Shown piece after piece: positions 1 through 15,739 of a stretch of DNA of 64,000 bases (positions are counted from its first letter, which is position 1; each line of letters begins with the position of its first letter). Below the pieces are notes generated by a model. The model was not told the origin of the DNA. It did no database searches and saw only the letters and a list, made by a program, of their open reading frames with translations. This DNA is from Trifolium pratense (taxonomy: Eukaryota; Streptophyta; Magnoliopsida; Fabales; Fabaceae). Location: contig NC_060065.1 in assembly GCF_020283565.1 (NCBI RefSeq), forward strand, positions 46,054,409-46,118,408, in the 5' to 3' direction. A program made the position numbers and the translations under genes.

Positions 1-264
1 TTTAGTGGTGGAGGGAGATTTCGCCGCGATTATTGGTGGTGGAGGGAGATCGGCGTGGAGGAATCTGATTTCGTTGAGAAGAAGAAGACGAGTGAGGAAT
101 AGAAAGAGAATTGCTATAACAAGAAATAAAAAATAAAAAGAAGCCAGGGTATAAAGAGAAAAGTGAGACACACGTGAGGTAAAGTATAAATTGGGTGTAT
201 AAATGAACAGTGATGTAACATGTTGTATATTTGTTTGGTCCTTGTGTCTAGATAACATTTCTGT
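1..264. other. Left edge, no gene resolved
   Basis: No open frame is convincing here. A short imperfect direct repeat (TGGTGGAGGGAGAT at about 5 and 37) lies in a CT-rich stretch when read on the minus strand. That strand also has a TATA-like CTTTATACC near 150. This could be the 5' leader of a gene or LTR running off the left edge, but nothing in it can be identified. Confidence 0.3.
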
Positions 265-392
265 TTAAAAAAAGGACGTGTCTTAAGTTGTAACTCAGAT
301 CATGTGGCATGTCCATATGCAATTAAGACCTTTGAAAACTAAGCTTCGTGTGCATTGTACTGTCATATCATATAATAAAATAGTTAGTTAAT
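265..392 (-). repeat. Duplicated peroxidase-upstream segment, left copy
   Basis: About 128 bases here are nearly identical to 57087-57215, 57 kb away. More diverged copies of its core (GATCATG..GCATGTCCATATGC) occur near 41030 and 50170. Those three other copies lie upstream of peroxidase genes D, B and C respectively, so the segment behaves as part of the tandem duplication unit. This left copy has no peroxidase gene to its left inside the window, which suggests another array member beyond position 1. The repeat is seen directly; the extension of the array is inference. Confidence 0.75.
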
Positions 393-523
393 CAAGTTCT
401 TATACAAACTGCCCATTTAGAGTTGTTGATGAGATCAAGTTACTCTTTGAAGTAAATTCTTTCTGGATTAACTGTAAACAGCACTTAAGAGACAGACCTT
501 CATTGACTCTATTTGTATCAGGG

Positions 524-2298
524 ATGGACCCAATTGGTGAGAGCAGCAAGCAAGCCAAATACACCACAGTGAGTACTAACTAATATTACTTGATCTTTCA
601 AATTCCTTGTTTAAATTTGATATTAAAACGTGACGAATACATGTTAAATACCTAATTTAGTGAGTCAAAGATTGTCTTTTCATTTTTTAAGACTTTTGAA
701 CAAAAGGGTCATAAACAAGGGCTATTTATATATATAAACTGGCTGGTGTCATATCAGCTGGAAGAGAAACATGCATGCATAGTATTTAATTATGCGTAAT
801 AGAAATAAGAGAAATACATGAGGCAAAAAAGCCCGTGGATTTTGAATGTGATGCTTGGCATTCATATTATAGCGAATTAAGGTTGATCTTTGCAGGTTTG
901 CTAGTCACTAATGTGCTTTGTTCCCTCACATTCGTTTGGTTTATAACGTGTAAGTGACCATTAATCTTATGCAGGTGTTTCTTGCTTACCCCAAAGTTGG
1001 ATATAGTGAGGCTTGTAGTATATATATTGAATGTAATGAATGGCCCTTGGATTGAACAACCCTCAAAGGGTAATTTCTCATACCGAAAACTACATTATCC
1101 TCTCTTTTACTGTTGATATTGCTTACAATAGATTTTCACTGTGAATCAGTCTGGACTACTGGTGATCGATGGAGTACTATCACTGGGCATGTTGGAGAGA
1201 CCCGATGTTAAAGTAAAAAAAACATGTTGAAGTTGCAGCGATTGGGATCAATAGTGCTTAATTAATTAGCATTTTGTATAGTTTTGTGGAGATAGAAAAT
1301 TAAGTTTGCATTGGAGGGAACTTGCTTTTGTTTCAATGATAGGATTGGATATACCTAACAATGTAAAAAATATCTTTCCTATTTGTTTTTGTTGCTGATT
1401 TTAGGATTAACACAGCAGTTACTCCTACTATTGCTTGTGCAACCGTGAGGTTTTGTTACTTGCTTATGTAATTTCTTATTTACTCAATCATAGAAAAAGA
1501 TAAAACAAACCAGCATAAGCAGATTAGTTGAATGAAAAGAAAAACAAATGCAATAGACAAGAAATTTTGGGGTTCTACTAAAAAAGCCAAAAGAAACATT
1601 GGGGTTACTGCATATATTGTAGTTTTAAAATGCAATCCATTAGTTATATTTATATTTATTGTTTTATTATTTTTTAATTTTTTTGTTGTGTTAGCCCTCC
1701 GGTTCTTAGGGAGTGGTGTTTGGGTAATTTAGAGTTCGTCGCAATAAAAGATCAATGGGTGGGATGACACAAAAAAGTGTGTCACCTGTGATAACAGTCA
1801 AGTCTTATCTCAATATTTGGAGGTATCTATTGAACTTGTAGTTTGTCTAGTGTGTTTTTTTTTTTTTTGCTATTGATATGTTTATTCATTTGATGAATTA
1901 TTTCTTTCTCGTAGAAACATCCAAAAGTTGGCAACCATGTCAACAAAGAGTTTAAAGAGTTTGAGAGGTTGCAAGGTATTTTTGGCAAAGATCGTGCAAA
2001 TGGCCAGAGAGCTGATGAAGGAGTAGAAAATGAAACAACTGAGAATCAAGTCGGTGACAATGATAAGTTGGTCAATGAACATGATAATTCACTTGCTTCT
2101 GTTGGAAAGATTTTTGTAGAACCATCTTCTAATCGACCCCAACTTGTTCAACTAGCCACTAAATTTTTTGAGAGTTTTGAAAGTAACATGGAAGTTGTGA
2201 CAACTGATTTTGCAAAAGTTGTAGCCAAACTTCCAGATAACACTTTATATATATTAGGAAATTTTTTTATATTAGGAAAATTTCAAAAGAATCAATAA
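524..2298 (+). pseudogene. Myb/SANT-like (L10-interacting MYB type) gene remnant
   Basis: Two pieces of what looks like one gene are visible. The first is a possible first exon, 524-568, coding MDPIGESSKQAKYTT and followed by a good donor (GTGAGT). The second is a terminal exon starting after an acceptor (..CTCGTAG) at 1915 and reading KHPKVGNHVNKEF, then IFGKDRANGQ, to a stop at 2296-2298. Both resemble the start and the post-Myb region of the plant Myb/SANT-like family (L10-interacting MYB proteins and Harbinger-associated ORF1 proteins). The DNA-binding Myb/SANT domain that should lie between them is not recognisable in 569-1914, and the C-terminus runs into AT-rich sequence. I read it as a degraded, probably non-functional copy. 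The family match is from memory of conserved motifs, not from a search. Confidence 0.5.
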
Positions 2299-2821
2299 AT
2301 TTTAATAAAAGAAAATATATTTTTTTGGGAATCCAAAGATTTAAAAAAAAAAACCTTACATTTTTTTGTACGTATATGTTTCTTTTTTTGTTTTGTACAT
2401 TTTTACGTGTGCAACGTTTCTAATCACCAATAAAAAGGTTATCACCACCACCATTGATGGAAAATAGAAGCAGATGAATATGACAAAAAAAAATTGTTTG
2501 CCGGTGTAATTAATCAAAACTTTGTAAAAAAGATGTAGAATTTGTTAAAATATTTTTTGCAAAAAAACATATTTGATAGGTAAAGAAGAAGAATAAGAAG
2601 AAAACCGGTATAATGATGATGAAAGTAAAAAGTATTGAAGAGTTTGAAAAATTCTCAAGGCTTTTGGGGAGATTGTTGAAAAAGTGAACAAAGGAAAGAA
2701 GAAAAAACCGGGTGCAGTGATGATGAATTGCGAAAGTATTGCGAAAGTAATAAAGAAGAAGAAATTTGATACAGTGATGATGAAAGTAAAAAGTCTTGGA
2801 GAGTTCAAAAAAGTCTCAAGA
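2299..2821. repeat. Purine-rich tandemly diverged repeat
   Basis: A block rich in AAGAAGAAG and GATGATGAAAGTAAAAAGT is repeated about twice (about 2580-2690 and 2700-2860). Short open frames here come from this low-complexity composition. It leads directly into the larger direct repeat that starts at 2822. No gene is supported. Confidence 0.5.
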
Positions 2822-4161
2822 CTTTTGGTGAGATTGTTGAAAAAGTCTGTCAAGTGTATTTTCAACTAAAAAGTCTCTCAAAATCCATTCCAAATAAGAA
2901 TCCATCAAAATCGGTGGACTTTTGAATATGAATAGACATTTTAAAAGTATGAACAAATCCTAATTGAATACCAACGGATTTTGTTGTCCTGAAAAAAAAA
3001 TCTTATTTGTCTTGATTGAATACCACAAGATTTATTTAACTTTTTTAACAGTCTTGATTGAATACCTCAAGATTTTTTTGTCATAAAAAAGTCTTTTAAA
3101 TAATGATTGATAAAAAAATATAACTAAATATAATTAAATAAAAAAATATCACAATTCAATACACCCCCTAAGAAACAAAAGTATATAATTAAATAATGAT
3201 TGATAAAAAAATATAACTAAATAATTTTTTTATATTGTAAATAAAATATTTTTAATAATTACAACATCAAAATAAGTTGAGTAAAAAAAAAACCATCAAA
3301 ATAAATTTGCACTAAGAGGCATTGTTACGGTTTTTTTTAAATTTAAAAAAATCACCTTTTTTAGAAAATTAATCACTTTTAAAAATATTACTTCTATTGT
3401 ATTACTCAAGTATTTATTCTTCATATTACTTCTTGATATATCGTCCAGCTCCATTAATAATATTTATTGGCTTGACCATAAAAGGCATGATAATTCAAAT
3501 AGTTACCGTATTTAGAATTTAGAATTAATAATATAGGGAATATCAATTAGGTGAATTCTTCGGTACACATATTATGTGAATGTGTACCGGTACACCACTG
3601 ATGTGGTTAACAAAGGGCAAACATTTAATGCATATTTTATTTCTTTATTAAGTTTTTTTTAAACATTATTTTTAAATATTTGCAAATATATCCTTTACAT
3701 AAATATAATCATCAATCAAGTTCCAGAACAAATCAAAACAAAGATTAAATCTTTCAACCTAAATTTTCTTTTTTTTTTTGTTAACAAAATTCAAATATTT
3801 TAATTAATAAATTATTAAAATATGCATCCTTCAATTTTTTTACGTTTGATTTATGTGTGCTTGAAATATTTTAATTCATAATAAGCTATTAACATGTGTA
3901 TCGTTCAATTTTTTTAATATTACTAATTTATAAAGTTTACTATTTATTTACCTGGTTTAATCATTTTTTTTTATAAGCACCTGGTTTAATCATTAATACT
4001 ACCGGATAGACACACACTAACGTGTCTTTCTGCTTTATTATTGCCCGCACATAATTATAAGAAAAAGATTATTTTTTAGGTTTATTGAAAAAATAATGTA
4101 TCCAGTTAATAGTATAGACTGGATACATTATTTTTTCAATGAATCTAAAAAGTATTTTTTG
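2822..4161 (+). repeat. Direct repeat copy 1 flanking the cysteine-rich peptide gene
   Basis: This is collinear with 5277-6776 and begins with TTTTGGTGAGATTG in both. The repeat holds several copies of subterminal-type motifs such as TTGATTGAATACC and ends of the form CAATTCAATACACCCCC. It also contains a 23-bp perfect inverted repeat near 4085-4141 (AAATAATGTATCCAGT and its complement). The motif style suggests a non-autonomous DNA transposon or a composite of them. Copy 1 lacks the MITE at 5954-6138 and so gives the empty site for that insertion. Confidence 0.8.
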
Positions 4162-4484
4162 CTTATAATTGTGTCTGGAGAGATTATCTATTTTCTTACA
4201 CTGGGTTATAATTATTTTTGGTATATAGTCTCTCTGTCCAAAAATATAAGGGAAAATTGGTCAAAGAAAGTATTTTGTGGTTAGGATAAAAAATGAATCG
4301 AGTCATAATTATTTAAAAATTGGTGGTATATATCAAATATTTTATAATTGATTGCATTAAAATATATATTCAAATGAGAATAATAGAAAAGTAGAAAAAC
4401 ATTGATACTTATGTTTCTGCAAATAAAAAAAGAAGAAAAAAAAAATTAAAACTATGATAATAATAGTAGAATACTCCGTATTAT

Positions 4485-4490
4485 CTTTTA
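4485..4490 (-). terminator. Polyadenylation signal of cysteine-rich peptide gene
   Basis: AATAAA on the minus strand lies about 67 bases past the stop codon, a normal distance for a plant near-upstream poly(A) element. Confidence 0.4.
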
Positions 4491-4556
4491 TTCATAAAGG
4501 AAATTATTGCATAACAATATTGAATACTCAAGTTGTAATATAGTGTATTAAACTAG

Positions 4557-4882
4557 CTAGGTATGTTTCTTAGTAGAAGATGGTGGTGGTGAAAAACAAG
4601 AACACTTCCCACCAAGACATTTTCCTCTCTGAATTCCACATAAATAATTACAGTCTTCATCAGTTTTACAAGGGAAGGAAGTCGGGGTAAGTCCTCTTCC
4701 TTCTATTGCCATGCACATATCTACATATTCAAACAATACAAATATATAAAATTAATGTTATTGTAAAAAAAAAATTAAAAAAATTGAAGTGTAAATTAAC
4801 TTATTAGTTTCAAACCTGATGTGAAGATAAAGAAAGATAATAAGAATATCATTGTGATAGCAATATTCCTTGTAGTATTCAT
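4557..4882 (-). CDS. Small secreted cysteine-rich (defensin/NCR-like) peptide
   Basis: This is a two-exon gene. Exon 1 is 4816-4882 and exon 2 is 4557-4720, separated by a 95-bp GT-AG intron, giving 76 residues. Exon 1 encodes a hydrophobic signal peptide (MNTTRNIAITMIFLLSFFIF). Exon 2 encodes the mature part, with cysteines at about residues 25, 40, 46, 50, 57, 62 and 64. The last six give the spacing C-x5-C-x3-C-x6-C-x4-C-x-C, which is the cysteine-stabilised alpha-beta layout of plant defensin-like and legume NCR peptides. The intron directly after the signal peptide is also typical of that superfamily. The protein ends in a Pro/Ser/Lys tail. A TATA box lies about 75 bases upstream and an AATAAA signal downstream. 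It should be secreted, or targeted to symbiosomes if a true NCR. The start codon is the first ATG after the TATA box. The peptide's target and expression are unknown. Confidence 0.8.
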
Positions 4883-4954
4883 CTTGTATAAATTACTACT
4901 ATAGAGATTAATGAAATGAATTTGAATTGTATCGTGAGGATCGATAAGTCTCTG

Positions 4955-4963
4955 TATTTATAG
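4955..4963 (-). promoter_or_regulatory. TATA box of cysteine-rich peptide gene
   Basis: The minus strand reads CTATAAATA, 73 bases upstream of the ATG at 4882. This is a good plant TATA box at a reasonable distance for a short leader. Confidence 0.7.
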
Positions 4964-5276
4964 AGAGATATACACTTCACTTATTCATTGAAATTTTTAG
5001 CCACCTAATCAAAAAGGAATATACATCAATGCAAATTAATTATTACATTCTATAAAATCGAGATGTGCAATTATTTGAGTCAAAATGTAGTTATTATGTA
5101 CATGATATGTGCCTTATATCTTGATATGTTCCATGATGATTCGTGATTAACTATTTTCAATACCAAAAAAAAAAAGTATAACATTTTTCTTCCAATACCT
5201 TGGAGAATGTTAACTTGTGCCCTTAAAACACTTGTTAAGGAAGCAAAAATAGAAATTATTAAATGCTAATTTGTGC

Positions 5277-6776
5277 ATTTTGGTGAGATTGTTGAAAAAG
5301 TCTGTCAAGTGTATTTTCAACTAAAAAGTCTCTCAAAATCCATTCTAAATAAGAATCTATTTAAAATCGGTAGACTTTTGAAATACCAATAGACATTTTA
5401 AGTAGGAACAAATCCTAATTGAATACCAACGGATTTTGTTGCCTCGAAAAAAAAAACTTATTTTTCTTGATTGAATACCACAAGATTTATTTAACTTTTT
5501 TAAAAGTCTTGATTGAATACCTCAAGATTTTTTTGTCATACAAAATTCTTTTAAAATCCCATGAAATCACAATTCAATACACCCCCTAAGAAACAAAAGT
5601 ATATAATTAAATAATGATTGATAAAAAAATATAACTAAATAATTTTTTTATATTGTAAATAAAATATTTTTAATAATTACAACATCAAAATAAGATGAGT
5701 AAAAAAAAAACCATCAAAATAAATTTGCACTAAGAGGCATTGTTACGGTTTTTATTTTTTATTTAAAAAAATCACCTTTTTTAGAAAATTAATCACTTTT
5801 AAAAATATTACTTGTATTGTATTACTCAAGTATTTATTCTTCATATTACTTCTTGATATATCGTCCAGCTCCGTTAATAATATTTATTGGCTTGACCATA
5901 AAAGGCATGATAATTCAAATAGTTACCGTATTTAGAATTTAGAATTAATAATAGGGTCTTGCTAACGAGTGCCCTCGGGGCACTCTTTAAGCATTCCATT
6001 TAAAGGAACTTTTTATTCAAAAAGTTAAACACTACAATTTTCAATGTGTTGACTTTACGCATTCCGATAAAAATTCTATAAAAAACTTACTATTGAAGGG
6101 CTTAAAGAGTGCCCCGGGGGCACTATTTAGCATTTGCCGTAATAATATAGGGAATATCAATTAGGTGAATTCTTCGGTACACATTATGTGAATGTGTACC
6201 GGTACACCGCTGATGTGGTTAACAAAGGGCAAACATTTAATGCAGATTTTGTTTCTTTATTTAGTTTTTTATTTTAAACATTATTTTTAAATATTTGCAA
6301 ATATATCCTTTACATAAATATAATCATCAATCAAGTTCCAGAACAAATCAAAACATAGATTAAATCTTTCAACCTAAATTTTTTTTTTTTTTTTTTGTTA
6401 ACAAGATTCAAATATTTTAATTCATAAATTATTAAAATATGCATCCTTCAATTTTTTTACGTTTGATTTATGTGTGCTTGAAATATTTTAATTCATAATA
6501 AGCTATTAACATGTGTATCGTTCAATTTTTTTAATATTATTAATTTATAAAGTTTACTATTTATTTACCTGGTTTAATCATTTTTTTTTATAAGCACCTG
6601 GTTTAATCATTAATACTACCGGATAGACACCCACTAACTGTCTTTCTGTTTTATTATTGCCCGCACATAATTATAAGAAAAACATTATTTTTTAGGTTTA
6701 TTGAAAAAATAATGTATCAAGTTAATAGTATAGACTGGATACATTATTTTTTCAATGAATCTAAAAAGTATTTTTT
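5277..6776 (+). repeat. Direct repeat copy 2 flanking the cysteine-rich peptide gene
   Basis: This is the second copy of 2822-4161 in the same orientation, with small indels and the extra 185-bp MITE at 5954-6138. Similarity ends at TTTTTTCAA (about 6776), where copy 1 goes on to a different sequence. The peptide gene sits between the two copies. Confidence 0.8.
5954..6138. mobile_element. Mutator-like MITE, family 1 copy 1
   Basis: This 185-bp element has terminal inverted repeats (GGGTCTTGCTAACGAGTGCC and its near complement) enclosing a GC-rich GGGGCACT motif. It is flanked by TTAATAATA (5945-5953) and GTAATAATA (6139-6147), a 9-bp target duplication with one mismatch. The matching site in the other direct repeat, near 3530, is empty, so the insertion happened after the duplication or was absent from one parent copy. 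Confidence 0.85.
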
Positions 6777-7763
6777 CAAATGTGCAGTAATAAAATGTGA
6801 CAATTATTTTGGGACGAAGAAAACAAATAAATCTAGAAATCAAATTTAAAACTCAATTGCGGAGGAAATTTTTATAATTCTTTTAATAAGGTTGCAAAAG
6901 AATTATTAAAAAATGCTAACTTAACACTAAAGATTAAAATTATGTGCAGAGAAATTTTGTAGGGACTAAAAAACTTATTAAAATTAAGGACTAAAATTAG
7001 AAGATTTCTATGTTGTAGAGACAATAAAATATTTAACCCTAAAGAAATAAGTAATATGGAATAATATAGTTGCATTATTATAGAAAAAATCAAAATAATT
7101 GTATCAAAAGTAACAAAATTTAGTAATTTAACAATGCTTTTATATGCGTATTGAAGATTTTTGAAACACGACAGTCTAAAAAGGTAATTGGAATTAATAA
7201 AAGTATGTATTTCATTTAGCGAGTACAAGAAAACAAATATCACCGAGAAATTTTTCAATAAATTAGCGAGTACGTAGTTCATTTAAAATTAATTAGCTGA
7301 AAATATTGATAACGTGAAGTAAATTGCGCTAAATAGCCTTTGATGTGATACTCTTAAATGTATACTGACTTTTTTGAAAAGACGACATTGTAACATTAAT
7401 TTGAATCGATAAAAATAATATAAATAGATAAATAAAGTCAGAAACTTTCCAATAAATCGGCCGATAAAACTGCAAAATAGAAAAATATATGACGTGAAAA
7501 CTAATTAAAATTAAGATGTAACGGAAGCAACACGGGAACGGATAACCATGACATGTTAGTAAGACATGAATTAGTATCATTTAGGTTGAACTACACATTT
7601 AGCTAGCAATTTGTCTTTCCAAAAAGTCGTTTCCTGATTATTATTCACCTTCCTACTAATGTTATTTTCAAACCACCGCCCAACATTCAAGTCAGGGAGG
7701 CTGTGCAATTTGAAATGGAGGCAAAAATTGATAAGTGATTTATACCCACTATTTGATGTAATT
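6777..7763. other. AT-rich intergenic stretch, no gene
   Basis: The longest open frame (minus strand, about 6872-7282) is rich in F, I, L, N and Y, has no recognisable motif, no promoter and no splice structure. I treat it as chance in AT-rich DNA. Nothing else is recognised. Confidence 0.5.
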
Positions 7764-7919
7764 AGTGTGGACTATGGGTGGACATTAAACAAAGGGGTCT
7801 ATATTAGAGTCTTCCTATTTACACATATTTATTTTTTATAGAGTGAGGACTATGGGTGGACATTAAACAAAGGGGCCTATATTAGAGGCTTCCTATTTAC
7901 ACATATTTATTTTTTATAG
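7764..7919 (+). repeat. 78-bp tandem duplication
   Basis: 7764-7841 (AGTGTGGACTATGGGTGGAC...) is followed directly by a near-identical copy at 7842-7919 (AGTGAGGACTATGGGTGGAC...). Only a few bases differ, which implies a fairly recent slippage or unequal exchange event. Confidence 0.85.
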
Positions 7920-8109
7920 GGTGTCTGTTAGTAAATTATAACTAAAAAATAGTTGAATACACTTTGAGGTGCATGTTACTAAAACATTATTCTAAAAAAA
8001 GTAGATGTAAACTAGGAATTTATATAAACACTCCTTTAAAAATATATGTTGCTAATTCACACCTTTGTAAAAAATAATGGATGAACTTCAGCATTTCTCT
8101 ATGAAATTA

Positions 8110-8260
8110 CCAAAATATGCTTCCGCTACTTAAGTAGCGGACGTTATAAAAATCAAAATTTTTGAAAAACAATGTCCGCTACTTAAGTCGTGGGCGTTAT
8201 AAAGGTAGAGTGTTTTGAAGGATGTCCGCTACCTAAGTAGCGGACAAGAGTATTTTGGTA
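8110..8260. repeat. Cluster of GTCCGCTACTTAAGTAGCGGAC palindromes
   Basis: Three copies of a palindromic unit built on CCGCTAC-TTAAG-TAGCGG lie at about 8120, 8175 and 8225. They are spaced by about 50 bases and joined by GTTATAAA. The best copy, 8224-8245, is nearly a perfect 22-bp palindrome. It is probably the core of a small repetitive element. No protein is encoded. Confidence 0.6.
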
Positions 8261-8814
8261 ATTTTGTAGGGTGCGCCCCATAATTGGTAGGGTGGCAAAA
8301 GGAGGTCACTACTTTATTTTGCACCTAATCCAGATACTCCATCTCCTCAAATATATAGGAGCCCATATGGATACACCTTTCTACAGACTTTGCTTGGCCC
8401 ATTTTTTATTTTTACTTTTTTTTTACTAAACTTTCTTATAAAAAACCCATTAATTTCATTTTGCATTATAATTTTATTATTACACTCTTTAGTTAAAGCT
8501 CAAAATCTCATTACCTTCTTACATGCCAAGTGGTGGAATGAGTTGTTTATTTTCTTGACAACGTAAACGAGTTACATGCATTATGAAAAAGTTTCAGGAA
8601 TAAGGGAAGTAGTACTAGTTCAATTTTCACGTGAATTTATTTAAATTGTAAGTGTGTAAGTTTGTTTTCTTTTAAATTAAAAGAGCACTTATAATTTTTT
8701 TTAATTTTTTGCCTTTAAAGGAATTGTGGCTTTTGGACAGAATTTGTAAGAGTGAAACATGAGAGAGGAAGACAAAATATGTTTTTATAAATCGTTAGTG
8801 ATGGTTAAACTGTT

Positions 8815-9222
8815 GGCTTAATTAGTCTTTTGGTCCCTTAAAGACATTTTAGGTTTCACAATGGTCCCTTAAAGAAAAAAAGGTCCGGATTGGTCCCTTA
8901 AAGACACATATGTTTCTCAATTGGTCCTTTCTGTCAATTTTTTACAAAAAACGTTAGTTTTAATCGACTAGATTGTGGATGCCATTAAGTGTAAGTGGTC
9001 TACCAAAAATCTTATTAATTTTTAGAATTTTAACCATTGGAATTTTTTGTTATATTTGGAGTTAAAATTTAACGGAAAGGACCAATATGACAAGCATATA
9101 TGTCTTTAAGGGACCAATCCGGGCCTTTTTTTCTTTAAGGGATCAATCCGGGCCTTTTTTTCTTTAAGGGACCATTGTAAAACCTAAAATGTCTTTAAGG
9201 GACCAATAGACTAATTAAACCT
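8815..9222. mobile_element. 408-bp MITE with long inverted repeats
   Basis: The ends read GGCTTAATTAGTC and GACTAATTAAACCT. Long arms are made of TGGTCCCTTAAAGACA-type units, tandemly repeated near both ends. It is flanked by AAACTGTT at 8807-8814 and 9223-9230 (8 bp, or 9 with one mismatch). This is a non-autonomous, probably Mutator- or hAT-like MITE. Confidence 0.75.
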
Positions 9223-9230
9223 AAACTGTT

Positions 9231-10076
9231 TGGAGCAATATAAGTGTGATTCTTACCGAAAATAAATTTGTTCGAGTAATAAGAGTTTTGAACTCCTTAA
9301 ACAGATGGTTAAATGTTCAATTTTTGGCTTTAGTATATGAAATAAAATCGGTCAAAAGGGAAGAATCTATCTTGTATACTCTATAAATTTTTCGATAAAG
9401 ATTAATCATTACTAAACGGTACTGTTGAAAACTTCGTACGTTTGGTAAAAAAAAAAAAAAAACTTAAGTGTAAAATGCTATTTTTCTATATTTTGTGTAT
9501 GATATTTTCAACAAAGTTTATAACGAAATCATGTGATGAAGTATCTTAACGAAATCATGTATAATGTGATATGAATATGATGTTAACATTCTTTGATTGT
9601 ACAATACAAAGATTATTAGATTAGATAGGCATAAGAGCCAACTAAGTCACTATTTGAACTCTATGAATTTTGCAATATGTGATGGGATGTGTCATACTTG
9701 AGATATGCATTGCGTGGGATTAAAGGGCTCTAATCCTAGCCACATCTAGTGATCGAAAGTTAACTACTCGATAATATGAATTTATAGCATTTAAAATTCA
9801 AGATACAATGTTTAAGAAAATGTATTATTTGATCTTGTCTTCTTGCTTATGTAACTCTTTGTAAATTTGTTTGCATGTTTATTCAATGCAGATATAAAGT
9901 ATCAACTTAAAAGAACTAAACTAGAAATCAAAGTCTCTTGTTAATAGTTTAAATATGCTACTTTTGCTCATCGCATGAATGGCAAAAGCATGAAGATAAC
10001 TTAAGCCTTATAAATTATTCCATCTAGTTTTTTTTATAAGATCCACTTCACATTTCTAGATTAATTGAATACTTAA
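9231..10076. other. Intergenic stretch, nothing recognised
   Basis: AT-rich sequence with a poly(A) run near 9450. No gene, RNA or bounded element could be supported. Confidence 0.5.
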
Positions 10077-10229
10077 GGTATTTATAGAGAAGGAAATACT
10101 TGTGCAGACAGATTAGCTAATGCGGGATTTTTTGTTGATGGGTTAGTCTGGTGGAACCAATTATCAAGTTGCTCTAGAGAGAGTTTCTTTAGAGATAGAG
10201 TTGGTTTGTCTAATTATCGCTTTCGTTAA
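10077..10229 (+). pseudogene. LINE RNase H C-terminal remnant
   Basis: The frame 10077-10229 reads GIYREGNTCADRLANAG, then FFRDRVGLSNYRFR and a stop. The IYREGN-x-CAD-x-LAN block and the RxGLxxYRFR ending are the hallmark of the RNase H-like tail of plant non-LTR retrotransposons. Only this end survives and the upstream sequence does not continue the frame. Confidence 0.7.
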
Positions 10230-10698
10230 TCTTGTTTTGGTGGGTTTGGTTTATTCCCCCCATTCATTATTTAAGACAAGCAACATACATATAACAACAT
10301 GAATGTATTTGTGGATATACAAACATTCATATTTGAGAAGCACCAGCATCAACATTAATACTACAATTGCCAGTGTGTCCAATTGATCTTGTCAAACATT
10401 ATGACTTTGATCCTGAATTAATCAATCTCTGAATAATCTCCGACACAAATATTTATTAAATTGCTGACATGCCCTCTGACTATTAGCCCCACCAAATTAC
10501 ATAAAAAAAACAAAACAAATGGTGAACACTCAAGTGCATATTTTATTTGGATATGTACTAGCTAGTATACTGTTGAGGTGGATAATTCTGATAGGTACAA
10601 ACATTAATAAACACTATTTGTGAACATATCAAAATTATTCATTTTAACAGTGTACCGATACATAATCAAATAAGATGTGTACTGAAGAATTCTCAAAA

Positions 10699-15522
<4,824 letters not shown>

Positions 15523-15622
15523 ATATTAAATCTAAAAGTATATCTAGCTTGGAGCTATTCCAATGGAGAAAAGCAAAGGAAAGTGTGAGTTGTGAATGAA
15601 GAAGCATATGAAAGATTATGTG

Positions 15623-15651
15623 ATATATAGAAAAATTGTAGGGTGCATGCA
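15623..15651 (-). promoter_or_regulatory. Peroxidase A core promoter (TATA plus RY motif)
   Basis: A TATATAT box lies at 15623-15629, about 100 bases upstream of the ATG. An RY-type TGCATGCA lies at 15644-15651. A CATATGCTTC block just downstream of the TATA is shared with the other three genes, so this region belongs to the duplicated unit. Confidence 0.65.
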
Positions 15652-15739
15652 TTGCATGTTGGAATATAATATGTGTTCTCATTTGACCCAAAGAAAAAAG
15701 TATAATATTTGTACTCATCATTCAATTATTAAATGTCAT

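Noticed and set aside
6872..7282. 136-codon minus-strand open frame with many hydrophobic residues
   Set aside because: Composition (F, I, L, N, Y) is what AT-rich DNA gives by chance. It has no family motif, promoter or splice context.
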